The notes: generated from the letters alone by a model not told the origin. Shown: positions 45,391-54,756, counted from the first letter of the stretch. The stretch: DNA of 64,000 nt from Hyphomicrobiales bacterium (GCA_900465685.1 UEGR01000007.1:642327-706326), one strand, 5' to 3'. Numbers and translations: made by a program.

Positions 45391-46422
45391 ATGATGCATC
45401 CCGGGACGGAAGCTGGAACAGAGCAACGGAAGTCCAGAAAGCGCCCGATTGCGCTTGGCATTTTCCTGATCGTTCTCGTCGCTGGCTATACAGCCGGGTG
45501 GTTTTATGTGGCCGACCGCCTGCAAACGCGCGCGACGGCAGACATGGCCAAGCTTTCTGCTCAGGGTATTGGTGTGCGCTGCGAGGATTTGCGCACCAGC
45601 GGTTATCCGCTCCGCGTCAATGTCGTCTGCGACAGCATTTCCTGGCAGAAGCCGAGCGCTGGCATGGCATTCCGTGCCGGTCGTTTCACCTCCGGCTCGC
45701 CTGTCTATGCGCCGCGCTCGCTCAGCAATGATCTGACCGGCCCCGCCTTTATCGAATTCCCCGGCTTGCAACCGCTAGAAGTCAACTGGAGCAAGTTCAA
45801 CTCCAACACCCGGCTTGCCCGCCCGTTCCCGACTGAGATTGCGCTGGAAGCCCGCGACGTCGTGGTCGGCCGCCGCACGGAAGCCACGACCACGGAACCA
45901 CTCAGCAGTCTGGAACAGATGGATTTCAGCATGAGCGCCGTCGATGGCGCGCTGAAGCTGACTGGCCGTTTTGCAGGGCTGAAGCTTGCAGCACCGGTGA
46001 TCGGTAATGCCAAGAGCCCCGAGATCGACGGTGTTGCTGATATCGAGATCGCCGATGCTGCGACGCTTCTGGCGTCTGGCTCTTCCGACTTCAGCCAGCG
46101 TTTGCGCGGTCATAGCGGCACGATCCATCAGGCATTTCTCTCCATGCCCAATGGGGCCATGGTATCGCTGACCGGTCCTTTCTCCGTCGATGACGACGGG
46201 CTGATCAATGCCGACGTGAAGCTGACGCTGGTGAATGCCCAGTCGCTGGCGCAAGCAGGCCAGACGGTTTTCCCGGAACAGGGCAGCAATATCGCCACCA
46301 TCCTCTTCGCGCTTTCAGCTATGCCGAAAGACGAAAACGGCAATCCCACGCTGGAGATTGCTGTTCGCAAGGGCAGGGCCAATGCCGGGTTCATTCCGCT
46401 TGGGCGGTTGCCGGCGTTGTAA
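45391..46422 (+). CDS. DUF2125 membrane-anchored periplasmic protein
   Basis: 343 residues. One N-terminal membrane helix (about 20-42, LGIFLIVLVAGYTAGWFYVA), then a periplasmic region that fits DUF2125: ADMAKLSAQGIGVRCEDLRTSGYPLRVNVVCDSISW, with repeated short beta-rich segments. Two cysteines (in VRCED and VVCDS) are likely to be disulfide-bonded. The family is alphaproteobacterial and of unknown function, with a beta-helical look like AsmA-type lipid-transport proteins; that link is inference. Confidence 0.88.
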   Translation: MMHPGTEAGTEQRKSRKRPIALGIFLIVLVAGYTAGWFYVADRLQTRATADMAKLSAQGIGVRCEDLRTSGYPLRVNVVCDSISWQKPSAGMAFRAGRFTSGSPVYAPRSLSNDLTGPAFIEFPGLQPLEVNWSKFNSNTRLARPFPTEIALEARDVVVGRRTEATTTEPLSSLEQMDFSMSAVDGALKLTGRFAGLKLAAPVIGNAKSPEIDGVADIEIADAATLLASGSSDFSQRLRGHSGTIHQAFLSMPNGAMVSLTGPFSVDDDGLINADVKLTLVNAQSLAQAGQTVFPEQGSNIATILFALSAMPKDENGNPTLEIAVRKGRANAGFIPLGRLPAL

Positions 46423-46454
46423 GGGAATAAGGGAGTAGGGGAATAAGGGAGTAG
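46423..46454 (+). repeat. Two perfect 16-base tandem repeats
   Basis: GGGAATAAGGGAGTAG twice in direct order immediately after the DUF2125 stop codon. Confidence 0.9.
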
Positions 46455-46477
46455 GGCAGTATGTTTTACTGCCCTAC
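46451..46477. terminator. 11-bp perfect hairpin between DUF2125 and tyrA
   Basis: GTAGGGCAGTA-TGTTT-TACTGCCCTAC. No long T run on either side, so termination is probable but not certain. Confidence 0.65.
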
Positions 46478-46485
46478 CCGTTGCC

Positions 46486-47424
46486 TTACTTCTTTTCGTT
46501 TGTGCGCGTCGCAGCCTGACGGCCAAAGTCCGGCGCATCCACTTCCTGACCTGCATCGATAATGCCGCGGCGGACCGCGCGTGTGCGCGTGAAGAGGTCG
46601 AACAAGGCCTCCCCATCACCCCAGCGTATCGAGCGCTGCAAGGAGGCAAGATCTTCCGAGAACCGTCCCAGCATTTCAAGGATGGCGTCCTTGTTGTGCA
46701 GGCAGACATCGCGCCACATGGTCGGATCGGATGCCGCCAGACGCGTGAAATCGCGGAAGCCGGATGCGGAATATTTGATGACTTCCGATTTCGTCACCTG
46801 TTCCAGATCGCTGGCCGTGCCGACAATGTTGTAGGCGATGATATGCGGCAGATGCGAGACGATGGCCAGCACCAGATCATGGTGCTGCGGGTCCATGTGA
46901 TCGAGCCGTGAACCGCAGGCTGTCCAGAAGGCGGTGAGCTTTTCCAGCGCCGCTTCATCCGTGTCGGGAAGAGGCGTGAGGATGCACCAGCGATTGTTGA
47001 ACAGCTCCGCAAAGCCTGCATCCGGGCCGGAATATTCCGTTCCGGCCAGCGGGTGGCCCGGAATGAAATGCACATTGGCAGGCAGTTCCGGCTGCATCTG
47101 CGCAATGACGGAAGCCTTGGTGGAGCCGACATCGGTGACGATGGCGCCCGGCTTCAGGCTTGCGGCAATCTGCTTTGCGACAGTGCCGGAAGAACCGACC
47201 GGCACCGAGACGATAACCAGATCGGCATCCTTGACCGCTTCGGCACTGTCGGTCGTGTAGCTGTCGCCGAGGGCCAGTTCTTCGGCGCGCTTCAGGGTCT
47301 CGGCGCTGCGGGTTGCGATTGCGATGTGGTTTGCAAGGCCTTCGCGACGGATGACGCGTGCGAGCGACGAACCGATGAGGCCGATACCGATCAGCGCGAT
47401 TTTATCAAAATGGATCGTGGACAT
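46486..47424 (-). CDS. tyrA: Prephenate/arogenate dehydrogenase
   Basis: Makes 4-hydroxyphenylpyruvate or tyrosine from prephenate or arogenate. 312 residues. NAD(P) loop IGIGLIGSSLAR, VSVPVGSSGTVAK, SDVGSTKASV-like VTDVGSTKASVI, FIPGHPLAGTEYSGPD (catalytic His region). The gene ends in a basic tail. It starts 5 bases after the hisC stop, and hisC-tyrA pairing is common in Rhizobiales because HisC can also aminate aromatic precursors. Confidence 0.94.
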   Translation of the reverse strand: MSTIHFDKIALIGIGLIGSSLARVIRREGLANHIAIATRSAETLKRAEELALGDSYTTDSAEAVKDADLVIVSVPVGSSGTVAKQIAASLKPGAIVTDVGSTKASVIAQMQPELPANVHFIPGHPLAGTEYSGPDAGFAELFNNRWCILTPLPDTDEAALEKLTAFWTACGSRLDHMDPQHHDLVLAIVSHLPHIIAYNIVGTASDLEQVTKSEVIKYSASGFRDFTRLAASDPTMWRDVCLHNKDAILEMLGRFSEDLASLQRSIRWGDGEALFDLFTRTRAVRRGIIDAGQEVDAPDFGRQAATRTNEKK

Positions 47425-47429
47425 TGATC

Positions 47430-48536
47430 TTACTTTAAAAACTCAGTGAGTGCGGCGACTACGCCGCGATTGGCTTCTTCCGGTCCGACAGTCATGCGCA
47501 GCGCATTGGGGAAACCGTATCCGCCAACGCGGCGCAGAATATAACCGCGCTTGGAAAGCCACTCATCCGCCTTGTCCGCCGAGTGCGCGGCGTCTTCGGG
47601 GAAATGGATCAGAAGGAAGTTCGTTACCGAAGGCGTGACCCGAAGGCCGAGCTTGGTGAACTCCTCCGTCAGCCAGTTCAGCCAGGTGTCATTATAGGCG
47701 ACCGACTTTTCGACATGGTTGCGATCGCGAATGGCCGCGGCGCCCGCAGCAATGGCGGGCGCGTTCATGTTGAACGGACCGCGAATGCGATTGACCGCGT
47801 CGATTACATGGGCAGGCGCATACATCCAGCCGATCCGCAGGCCTGGAAGGCCGTGAATCTTCGAGAAGGTACGGGTCATCACGACATTTTCGTTCGACGA
47901 AACGAGTTCGAGGCCAGCCTCGTAATCGTTGCGGCGGACATATTCGGCATAGGCCGCGTCGAGGATGAAGAGGACATGCTTCGGCAGGCCCGCATGCAGA
48001 CGGCGCACTTCCTCGAACGGCAGATAGGTGCCGGTCGGGTTGGCCGGATTGGCAATGAAGACAACCTTGGTGCGCGGCGTAATGCCAGCAAGAATGGCAT
48101 CCACGTCGATGCGCTCGTTGCTTTCCTTCACTGTCACCGGCGTTGCACCGGCTGCCAGCGTCTGGATCTTGTACACGGCAAAGCCGTGCTCGGTGATGAT
48201 GGCTTCATCGCCGGGCGCAAGATAGGTCTGGCAGAGAAGGCCAAGCAGCTCGTCCGAACCATTGCCGCACAGGATATTGCCAATGTTCAAGCCTTGCGTT
48301 TCGGCAATGGCCTCACGCAGCGCGAGCGCTTGTCCGTCGGGATAAATCTCCAGCTTTTCGCCCGCGTATCGATAGGCCTCCACCGCATGGGGGCTGGGAC
48401 CGATCGGCGTCTCGTTGGAGGAGAGCTTATAGACCTTGGCAACGCCTTCCACATGTTCCTTGCCAGGCACGTAGGCTGCGATGTTGAGCAGGCCGGCCTT
48501 GGGCTGGGGACGGGAAAGGGTTTGCTGATCGGTCAT
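47430..48536 (-). CDS. hisC: Histidinol-phosphate aminotransferase
   Basis: PLP enzyme of histidine synthesis, often also active on aromatic keto acids. 368 residues from ATG 48534-48536. [34 protein letters not shown] is the HisC start, [22 protein letters not shown], and the PLP lysine in [17 protein letters not shown]. An upstream in-frame ATG (27 codons) is rejected for lack of similarity. Cotranscribed with tyrA. Confidence 0.95.
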   Translation of the reverse strand: MTDQQTLSRPQPKAGLLNIAAYVPGKEHVEGVAKVYKLSSNETPIGPSPHAVEAYRYAGEKLEIYPDGQALALREAIAETQGLNIGNILCGNGSDELLGLLCQTYLAPGDEAIITEHGFAVYKIQTLAAGATPVTVKESNERIDVDAILAGITPRTKVVFIANPANPTGTYLPFEEVRRLHAGLPKHVLFILDAAYAEYVRRNDYEAGLELVSSNENVVMTRTFSKIHGLPGLRIGWMYAPAHVIDAVNRIRGPFNMNAPAIAAGAAAIRDRNHVEKSVAYNDTWLNWLTEEFTKLGLRVTPSVTNFLLIHFPEDAAHSADKADEWLSKRGYILRRVGGYGFPNALRMTVGPEEANRGVVAALTEFLK

Positions 48537-48659
48537 GATTTTGGCTCCGCCAAAAGAACAGTGTTGCTTAACGGGACGCTCAAGGGATTTGAGCCCCGAT
48601 GCGACATAAACCGCCATGGACGGGAAGTCGAGAAAAACCTTGTTTTCAAGGGAAAAGCG

Positions 48660-49418
48660 TCAGGTTTCCGCTTCTTTCTGCTTTGTTTTGCGCAAGCCCC
48701 CGACGGGGGTTCCAAGCACCGGCACGAAAACACGGCGGGACGAGCGCTGCGCAACCGGCAGGCCCTGATAGAGGCGCTTCTGTGCTTCCACGACCAGAAC
48801 GCCGGAGAAAAGCGGCCACAGCCGCCGCCCCATGCCTTCTAGCGCCAGACAGGGGCGCATCATCCAGCGACGCGTGGCGGGTGGAAAATGCAGGGCGTCG
48901 CTGACGGTGTTGACCGTGAAGTTGGCTTCGCGCAGCAAGGTGGAAAGCTGATCGCGGCTATAGGGTCGCCCGCTGCCGAAAGGTGTGTGCTCGAAGCGGG
49001 CCCAGACACCGCGGCGGTTCGGCACCACAATCACTAGCCGTCCATTAGGGGCAAGCACGCGCCACATTTCCTTCAGCGTTTCCTGCGCGTTTTCCGCATA
49101 TTCCAGTGCATGCACCATCAAAACGCGGTCGATAGAGGAATCTGGCAGCGGCAGTTCTTCATCGAAGACCAAAGCCGTGCTGGATTTGTCGGCTGAAGGC
49201 CAGGCAATGGCGCCTTGTCCGGCTGGCATGAAGGCAAAAGTGCGCTCGGTATCGGCGCTGAAACGGTCAAGATAGGGGAGGCAGTAGCCCATTCCGACGA
49301 GACGCTCACCCGGTACGCGTTCCCACAGACCTGCAATCGCCATGCGTATGGCACGCTCGGCCAAATGACCGAGTGTCGTGTCGTAAAAGGAGCGCAGTTC
49401 GATAATGTCCGGATGCAT
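48660..49418 (-). CDS. SAM-dependent methyltransferase (Methyltransf_11 type)
   Basis: 252 residues. The core carries LPDSSIDRVLMVHALEYAENAQETLKEMWRVLAPNGRLVIVVPNRRGVWARFE, the motif IV-V block of the family. Motif I (VGMGYCLPYLDRF) is unusually degenerate, lacking a G-x-G, so SAM binding is uncertain. Known widely in Rhizobiales upstream of hisC, function unassigned. Basic C-terminal tail. Confidence 0.82.
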   Translation of the reverse strand: MHPDIIELRSFYDTTLGHLAERAIRMAIAGLWERVPGERLVGMGYCLPYLDRFSADTERTFAFMPAGQGAIAWPSADKSSTALVFDEELPLPDSSIDRVLMVHALEYAENAQETLKEMWRVLAPNGRLVIVVPNRRGVWARFEHTPFGSGRPYSRDQLSTLLREANFTVNTVSDALHFPPATRRWMMRPCLALEGMGRRLWPLFSGVLVVEAQKRLYQGLPVAQRSSRRVFVPVLGTPVGGLRKTKQKEAET

Positions 49419-49531
49419 GCTGGCACGCTATATCAAATCCCGTCATCGGGGAATGGATATAAGCCTGAGCCTGTTGACAGGCGGGGTGCATTTTTCTCAA
49501 ACCATGCTATAGAGCGTGCCTTCTGCATGAC

Positions 49532-49566
49532 AGCACCTCCCGAAAGTCTGAAACGGCTTCGGGTGT
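49532..49566. repeat. Short palindromic repeat upstream of hpt
   Basis: CACCTCCCGAA-AGTCTGAAACGGC-TTCGGGTGTG, related to the repeats at 25988 and 41684 (shared GTCTGAAACGG core). It lies in the hpt leader, after an AGAGCG at 49511. Confidence 0.65.
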
Positions 49567-49601
49567 GAGAAGTACAGCAAACGATCAGGAGAGAACCGAC
49601 A

Positions 49602-50138
49602 ATGCCAGAAGTCGGCGGCAAGACGATAGAAGTTCTGTTCAGCCCGGAAGATATTGCCGGTCGCAATCTTGAGCTGGCGAAGGCTATTGCCGAACGCAAG
49701 TTTCACAATCTGCTGACGATTTCCATTCTCAAGGGCTCGTTCATTTTCGCAGCTGACCTCATCCGCGCCATGCATGATGCAGGCGTTGAACCGGATGTCG
49801 AGTTCATCACCGTTTCCAGCTATGGCAAGGGCACGACCAGCACCGAGGTTCGCCTGCTGCGTGATATCGACAGTGAAGTTCGCGACCGCGACGTGCTGTT
49901 GATCGACGATATTCTGGAATCAGGCAAGACGCTCAAATTCGTCCGCGAACTGATGCTGGAACGTGGAGCGCGCAGCGTCAGCATCGCCGTTCTGCTCGAC
50001 AAGAGCGTGCGTCGCAAGGTTGATCTGGAAGCTGATTTCGTCGCCTTCGAATGCCCGGACTATTTTGTCGTTGGCTACGGCATGGACGTGGCTCATTCGT
50101 TCCGGCAACTGCCTTATGTTGGGCACGTCAAGGACTGA
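49602..50138 (+). CDS. hpt: Hypoxanthine phosphoribosyltransferase
   Basis: Salvages hypoxanthine (and guanine) with PRPP. 178 residues, normal. VLFSPEDIAGRNLELAKAI at the start, LKGSFIFAADLIRAM, and the PRPP loop DVLLIDDILESGKTL. FVAFECPDYFVVGYGMDVAHSFRQLPYVG closes the active site. CAGGAGAG before the ATG is a strong ribosome site. Purine salvage goes with the NCS2 permease elsewhere in this window. Confidence 0.96.
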   Translation: MPEVGGKTIEVLFSPEDIAGRNLELAKAIAERKFHNLLTISILKGSFIFAADLIRAMHDAGVEPDVEFITVSSYGKGTTSTEVRLLRDIDSEVRDRDVLLIDDILESGKTLKFVRELMLERGARSVSIAVLLDKSVRRKVDLEADFVAFECPDYFVVGYGMDVAHSFRQLPYVGHVKD

Positions 50139-50184
50139 GCGGCAAATCCGTGATGCCGGGCTGCAAAGAGCGCTTTTCTGTGCG

Positions 50185-50221
50185 CCGGTGCTCACGTAGC
50201 TTTAAGTATGCTCCGCTCCGG
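50185..50221. repeat. GC-rich imperfect palindrome (CCGGTGCTC family), copy 2
   Basis: Same architecture as 16425-16460: CCGGTGCTC..GTA..AAGTA..CTCCGCTCCGG, one base longer. Lies 46 bases after hpt. Confidence 0.75.
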
Positions 50222-50275
50222 TGCTTGAAAATCACTCTTTTTGCCGTGGCCTGACGAATTTGCTGAACAGCTTCT

Positions 50276-50404
50276 AGAGCGGTTCCGAACCGCTCGATCT
50301 ATTTGTATTTTCGCATTATCCAACGCATCGAAGCAGGATCAGAAATCAGTCCAGTGGACTGATTGCCCTGCGTAGGCGCTACGCACTTTTGCTGGAAATG
50401 CTCT
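50276..50404. repeat. Composite AGAGC-bounded palindromic element, copy 2
   Basis: Begins AGAGCGGTTC-CGAACCGCTC and ends GCTCT at 50400-50404. It holds the 50-base block 50329-50378 shared with 8939-8988. Its TAGAG edge, on the minus strand, provides the stop codon of the DUF4175 gene. Confidence 0.85.
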
Positions 50405-53066
50405 AATCAAACTGTAACAGGCGCTGCAGATATTCCTTTTCCATCTGTGGCGTCAGCGCATTGCCGAGCTTGCGGCGGATTTCATCCAGAATCTCACGCG
50501 CGCGCTGGATATCGATTTCACCTGGAATTTTGGTGCCGCTGCCGTCATCAGCTCCCATGCCCTGCTGCCGTCCAAGTGGATCGCGGCCACGAGAACCATT
50601 CGCGCCCTGACCCTGCTGGCCATCTTGCCCCATCGCCTGCTGCATCTTCTGCATCATGTCGCGTCCGGCACGGCGCAAGGCGTCCAGAGCGCTGCCCTGA
50701 TTGTCGTTGGCTTCCGCACCTTCATTGCGTCCGAGCGCTTCGGCGGCACTGCCCATGGATTTTCCGGCATCGCCGAAATCCTTGCCGGGTTCAATGCCCA
50801 TGCCTTTCAGGTCTTCCGTTAGCTTCTGCAATTCCTGCTGCAATTGCTGCTGTTGCTGTTGCAGCTTGCGCATGGCCTCAGCCGTCTTTTCATCCGTCTG
50901 GCCGCCCTGCTGCGAGCCACCACCCTTGGAGCCGTCATCGCCGGGAAACAGGCCTTCCATGTCTTCGTCTTCGCCCTCTGTCCCCGCACCCGGATTGCTG
51001 TCGAACTGGCGCCGCTGCTGCTGGTCGAGATTGAATGTCTCGTTCATCATCTGCTGCTGGCGACGCATCAGATCGCCAAGCTTGTTCATCTGCTGCTGCA
51101 TCTGACCTTGCTGACCTTGCTGACCCTGACCTTGTTGGCCGGGCTGCGCCTGTCCCATCTGCAGATTGTTCATCAAGTCCTGCAATTGCGACAGAAGCTG
51201 TTCGGCCTGATCGCGGGAACCCTGACGGGCCAGATTTTCGATCTGGTCCATCATGCGCTGCAGGTCTTTTTCCGTCAGCATCCGCGCATTGGGATCGGGC
51301 GCTGACTGGCGCGCATTCGGGTTCTGCTGCTGACGCTGGGTGAATTCGCGCAGGAAATCCTGCATCGCCTTGCGCAGATCGGCGGTGAGTTTCTCGATCT
51401 CTTCCTGCGAGGCACCGTTTTGCAGCGCGTTTTTGAGCGCTTCCTGCGCCTGACGCAGACGCTTTTCGGCTGCCGAGAGATTGCCGTCCTCGATACCCAG
51501 CGCCACCTGCCACATGTAATCGGCAGTCTCGCGGAGCGAATCATCGCTGCGCGCCAGACGAAGCTTTGTACGGATGGTCACGAGGCCGAGATAATGCGCG
51601 GCGTTCTTGATCGTTTCTTCCGGGCGCAGCATCAGCGCCGAGAGCATGTCCAGTACATGATCGCGCTGATTGGCGTCGAGCGCCAGAATACGCCGCTGTT
51701 CGGCAATTGCGCGCGCAAGCGGGTTGCTGAATGGCCGTTCTGGAAGCGTTATTGTCTTGGTTTCACTGCGGCCGACCTGACCTGCCGCGTCGGTGACGAC
51801 GAGGGTCAGTGCCACTTTCTGGCCAGCCCACGGATGTTCGGTCAGGTCCTTCGAGGTGGTGGCTTCCTTCACGCCACGGCGTGGCAGTGCGAGCGGCAGT
51901 TCAGGTGCTTCGTAAAGCGGCGTTGCTTCTTCGTCTTCATCGATTTCCAGCGGCACGATTTCAGCAAAAGCCTTGGCCGGCGCATAATCGTCATCGATTT
52001 CATAGGTGAGTTGCAGCGTGCCGTTCAACGCGCGACCGGGTTCCTTGGTAAAGCGGATTGTCGGCGGCGTGTCCGGCGTCACCGCAAATTTCCAGCGCGC
52101 ATCGGTGCCGGAAAGCGTCAGGGTTTCGTCTTCACGCAAATCGTAGCGGAAGTTGCGGCTGCCCGCGACGGCGCTTTCTTCCGGCGTCTGCACCGGCTTT
52201 AGCCCCTTTGCTTCCGTCTGCTCTTCCTTCGGCGCGACCGGCTGGACATCCCGCTGTTCGCCTTCTGCATTGGTTGCGGTCAGGCGTTCCGAGCTGCCGC
52301 CGATGACGCGGACCGAAAGCACACTGCCTTCCGGAACCGTAATCGCCTCGGCATTGCGGGCATTGTCGGCACTGACCGTCAGGAAGACCGGCGCGCGGCC
52401 CGTATAGCGCGGTGGCGTCACCCAGGCATCGACGCGGACAACAGCGCTGCCTTCACCGGGGCGAATGTGAAACGCATCGGCAATGCGCCCGCTGCTTGAA
52501 CTGGACGTATAGGCGAGCGCCGTGACGAACAGCAGCGCCACGGCGGCGCGCAGGCCATAAGGATCGCGTTCGGGAAGGCGCGGTCGCGGCAGACCGGATT
52601 GCAGGTTCTTCAGCCGTTCGGCCATGCGGCGCTGGTGTTCGCGCCACAGAGCCTGCGAGAAAGGATCGTGGGTGCCGGTGGCCATGTGGCCGGACTGCAC
52701 GGCCAGCGGCTCATGCACAAGGCCGTTCACCGCCTCGATCCGCGCCGTCACATCGTCGTCGGTCGGCTGGCGGAAGCGGGACGGGAGATAGAGCGCAACC
52801 AGCCCTGCCAGCGCGAAGACCGTTAGCACGGCGATATGCAGCCAGCGCGGCATCATGCCGAACAGGCCAAACCAGCTGATGCTTGCGAAAAGTGCTGCCA
52901 GCAGAATCAGCGGCAGGACCAGCGGCCACAGACGTTCAAACCCGACAGACAGGAAAGTGCGCAGACGCAGACGCCGCAACAGCGCGCCATCGCCTGAAAA
53001 CAGGCGCAAAAAGGCATCCCGCATCAGTTGCGGCTTATCCTTCTTGTCGTGGCCTTGATCCGTCAT
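50403..53066 (-). CDS. Large DUF4175 (TIGR02302-type) membrane protein
   Basis: 887 residues from ATG 53064-53066 (an upstream in-frame ATG would add 17). Three membrane helices in about the first 160 residues, then an extended periplasmic part, with mixed beta (about 190-430), an alpha-rich middle, and a C-terminal half dominated by Gln/Gly-rich low-complexity sequence (about 600-800; runs such as QGQQGQ and QQQQLQQ). The family is restricted to alphaproteobacteria and has no firm function. Monocistronic; lies before lysA. Confidence 0.87.
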   Translation of the reverse strand: MTDQGHDKKDKPQLMRDAFLRLFSGDGALLRRLRLRTFLSVGFERLWPLVLPLILLAALFASISWFGLFGMMPRWLHIAVLTVFALAGLVALYLPSRFRQPTDDDVTARIEAVNGLVHEPLAVQSGHMATGTHDPFSQALWREHQRRMAERLKNLQSGLPRPRLPERDPYGLRAAVALLFVTALAYTSSSSSGRIADAFHIRPGEGSAVVRVDAWVTPPRYTGRAPVFLTVSADNARNAEAITVPEGSVLSVRVIGGSSERLTATNAEGEQRDVQPVAPKEEQTEAKGLKPVQTPEESAVAGSRNFRYDLREDETLTLSGTDARWKFAVTPDTPPTIRFTKEPGRALNGTLQLTYEIDDDYAPAKAFAEIVPLEIDEDEEATPLYEAPELPLALPRRGVKEATTSKDLTEHPWAGQKVALTLVVTDAAGQVGRSETKTITLPERPFSNPLARAIAEQRRILALDANQRDHVLDMLSALMLRPEETIKNAAHYLGLVTIRTKLRLARSDDSLRETADYMWQVALGIEDGNLSAAEKRLRQAQEALKNALQNGASQEEIEKLTADLRKAMQDFLREFTQRQQQNPNARQSAPDPNARMLTEKDLQRMMDQIENLARQGSRDQAEQLLSQLQDLMNNLQMGQAQPGQQGQGQQGQQGQMQQQMNKLGDLMRRQQQMMNETFNLDQQQRRQFDSNPGAGTEGEDEDMEGLFPGDDGSKGGGSQQGGQTDEKTAEAMRKLQQQQQQLQQELQKLTEDLKGMGIEPGKDFGDAGKSMGSAAEALGRNEGAEANDNQGSALDALRRAGRDMMQKMQQAMGQDGQQGQGANGSRGRDPLGRQQGMGADDGSGTKIPGEIDIQRAREILDEIRRKLGNALTPQMEKEYLQRLLQFD

Positions 53067-53174
53067 CCGGGCTTTCTGCTCTGTCTGCCAGTGTGCAATC
53101 GAATGACAGGATAACATGCATCATGGCAAAGGCGAGGCTTCGCCATGATTAATATGGGCCACGATTAATATCGA

Positions 53175-54440
53175 CTACAGCCAATCCGGAATGGAATCGA
53201 GCGCGAGCAGCTCTTCGTAAGTGTGGCGCGGGCGAACGACATGGTAGCGGTCGCCATCCACCAGAACTTCCGGCACCAGAAGGCGACTGTTATAGGTGCT
53301 CGACAGAACCGCGCCGTAGGCACCAGCCGTGCTGACGGCGATCAGGTCGCCGGGCGCTGGCTTTGTTGTTTCGCGGTCGAGGCCGAGATAGTCGCCCGTT
53401 TCGCAAACAGGCCCGACGAAATCGGCGCGGATGCGCGGCGCGTCGTCCTTCGCCAGCTTGACCGGGCGGATATCGTGGAATGCTTCATAAAGCGTCGGGC
53501 GGATGAGATCATTCATCGCGGCATCGACGATGATAAAGTTCTTTGCATCGCCTTCCTTGACGAAAATCACTTCCGTCACCAACAGACCGGCATTGCCGAC
53601 GATCAGACGGCCAGGCTCGAAAACGGTCTTCAGCCCGAGCGGCTTGATGTGCTTGGCAACAATTTCCGCATAGGCCACGGGCAGTGGCGGCGGGTTGTTG
53701 TCGGTGCGGTAGGGAACGCCCAGACCGCCGCCAACGTCGACATGGCGGATATTGTGGCCATCGGCGCGCAATTCCGTCACCAGTTGCGCCATCAGCGCAA
53801 AGGCGTTGTCGAACGGTTCGAGATCGATGATCTGGCTACCGATATGCATATCGATGCCGACGACGTCGATACCGGGGAGGCTCGCCGCGCGAGCATAGGC
53901 CTCACGCGCCTTGACGCGCGGAATGCCAAACTTGTTTTCAGACTTGCCGGTCGAGATCTTGGCGTGGGTCTTGGCGTCAACATCCGGATTGATGCGCAGC
54001 GATACCGAGGCAACCTTGCCGGCTGCAACTGCACGGGCCGAGAGGATTTCCAGCTCCGGCTCGGATTCGACGTTGAAGCAGTAGATATCGGCTTGCAGCG
54101 CGAAATCCATTTCGCGCGGCGTCTTGCCGACGCCCGAAAAGACGATCTTGTTGGCGGGAATGCCTGCGGCGAGCGCACGACGAATTTCGCCTTCCGAAAC
54201 GGTGTCCGCGCCTGCGCCGAGCTTCGCCAGCGTCTTCAACACCGCCAGGTTCGAGTTGGCCTTCAGCGCATAGGCGATCAGTGGTTCCATGTCAGCGAAA
54301 GCTTCGCTGAAAACGCGGAAATGACGCTCGATCGTGGCGCGGGAATAGACATAGAACGGCGTGCCGACCACCTTGGCGATTTCAGGCAGGCTGACATTTT
54401 CGGCGTGCAGCACGCCGTCGCGATATTCAAAATGATTCAC
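53175..54440 (-). CDS. lysA: Diaminopimelate decarboxylase
   Basis: Makes lysine from meso-diaminopimelate with PLP. 421 residues, fold-type III barrel. PLP lysine in AYALKANSN, HIGSQI, GGGLGVPY, EPGRLIVGNAG, and the C-terminal CETGDYLG with the intersubunit catalytic Cys. It starts 21 bases after lptM on the same strand. Confidence 0.96.
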   Translation of the reverse strand: MNHFEYRDGVLHAENVSLPEIAKVVGTPFYVYSRATIERHFRVFSEAFADMEPLIAYALKANSNLAVLKTLAKLGAGADTVSEGEIRRALAAGIPANKIVFSGVGKTPREMDFALQADIYCFNVESEPELEILSARAVAAGKVASVSLRINPDVDAKTHAKISTGKSENKFGIPRVKAREAYARAASLPGIDVVGIDMHIGSQIIDLEPFDNAFALMAQLVTELRADGHNIRHVDVGGGLGVPYRTDNNPPPLPVAYAEIVAKHIKPLGLKTVFEPGRLIVGNAGLLVTEVIFVKEGDAKNFIIVDAAMNDLIRPTLYEAFHDIRPVKLAKDDAPRIRADFVGPVCETGDYLGLDRETTKPAPGDLIAVSTAGAYGAVLSSTYNSRLLVPEVLVDGDRYHVVRPRHTYEELLALDSIPDWL

Positions 54441-54461
54441 GGAAGATAGTCCTTCTGGGAA

Positions 54462-54644
54462 CTAGAGCAGCTTATCAAGAATGAAAGGCTTGTCTTCCTT
54501 GGGTTTCGGCTTGGTATGCCCCTGATCGTCGGTAATCAGCGACGACGGCGGCGGCTCCAGCGGGCCCTTGCGTCCACAGGCGGCAAGCGTGGCCGCGAGT
54601 GCGGCGATCATAAGCACGGTAGAAATAGCGGAGCGGCCTGTCAT
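54462..54644 (-). CDS. lptM: LptM-like small lipoprotein (LPS translocon maturation)
   Basis: 60 residues from ATG 54642-54644 (an upstream ATG would add 7). Signal peptide with lipobox ATLAAC, lipidated C23, followed by the LptM hallmark CGRKGPLEPP. LptM/YifL helps LptDE mature by mimicking LPS in E. coli. The tail is charged and probably disordered. Placed between argH and lysA as in many proteobacteria. Confidence 0.9.
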   Translation of the reverse strand: MTGRSAISTVLMIAALAATLAACGRKGPLEPPPSSLITDDQGHTKPKPKEDKPFILDKLL

Positions 54645-54756
54645 CAGCTTTGGTTCCTGAATCAAAATCTATTTGCGCTAGCTGTAACGCAAAAATCTCA
54701 AGAGTGAAATCATCCGTTGACCGGATGATTTCACATGACTTTATCTTGAACGGCGA

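Noticed and set aside
46423..46454. Possible CRISPR-like direct repeats
   Set aside because: Only two adjacent copies with no spacer and no cas genes; a simple tandem duplication.
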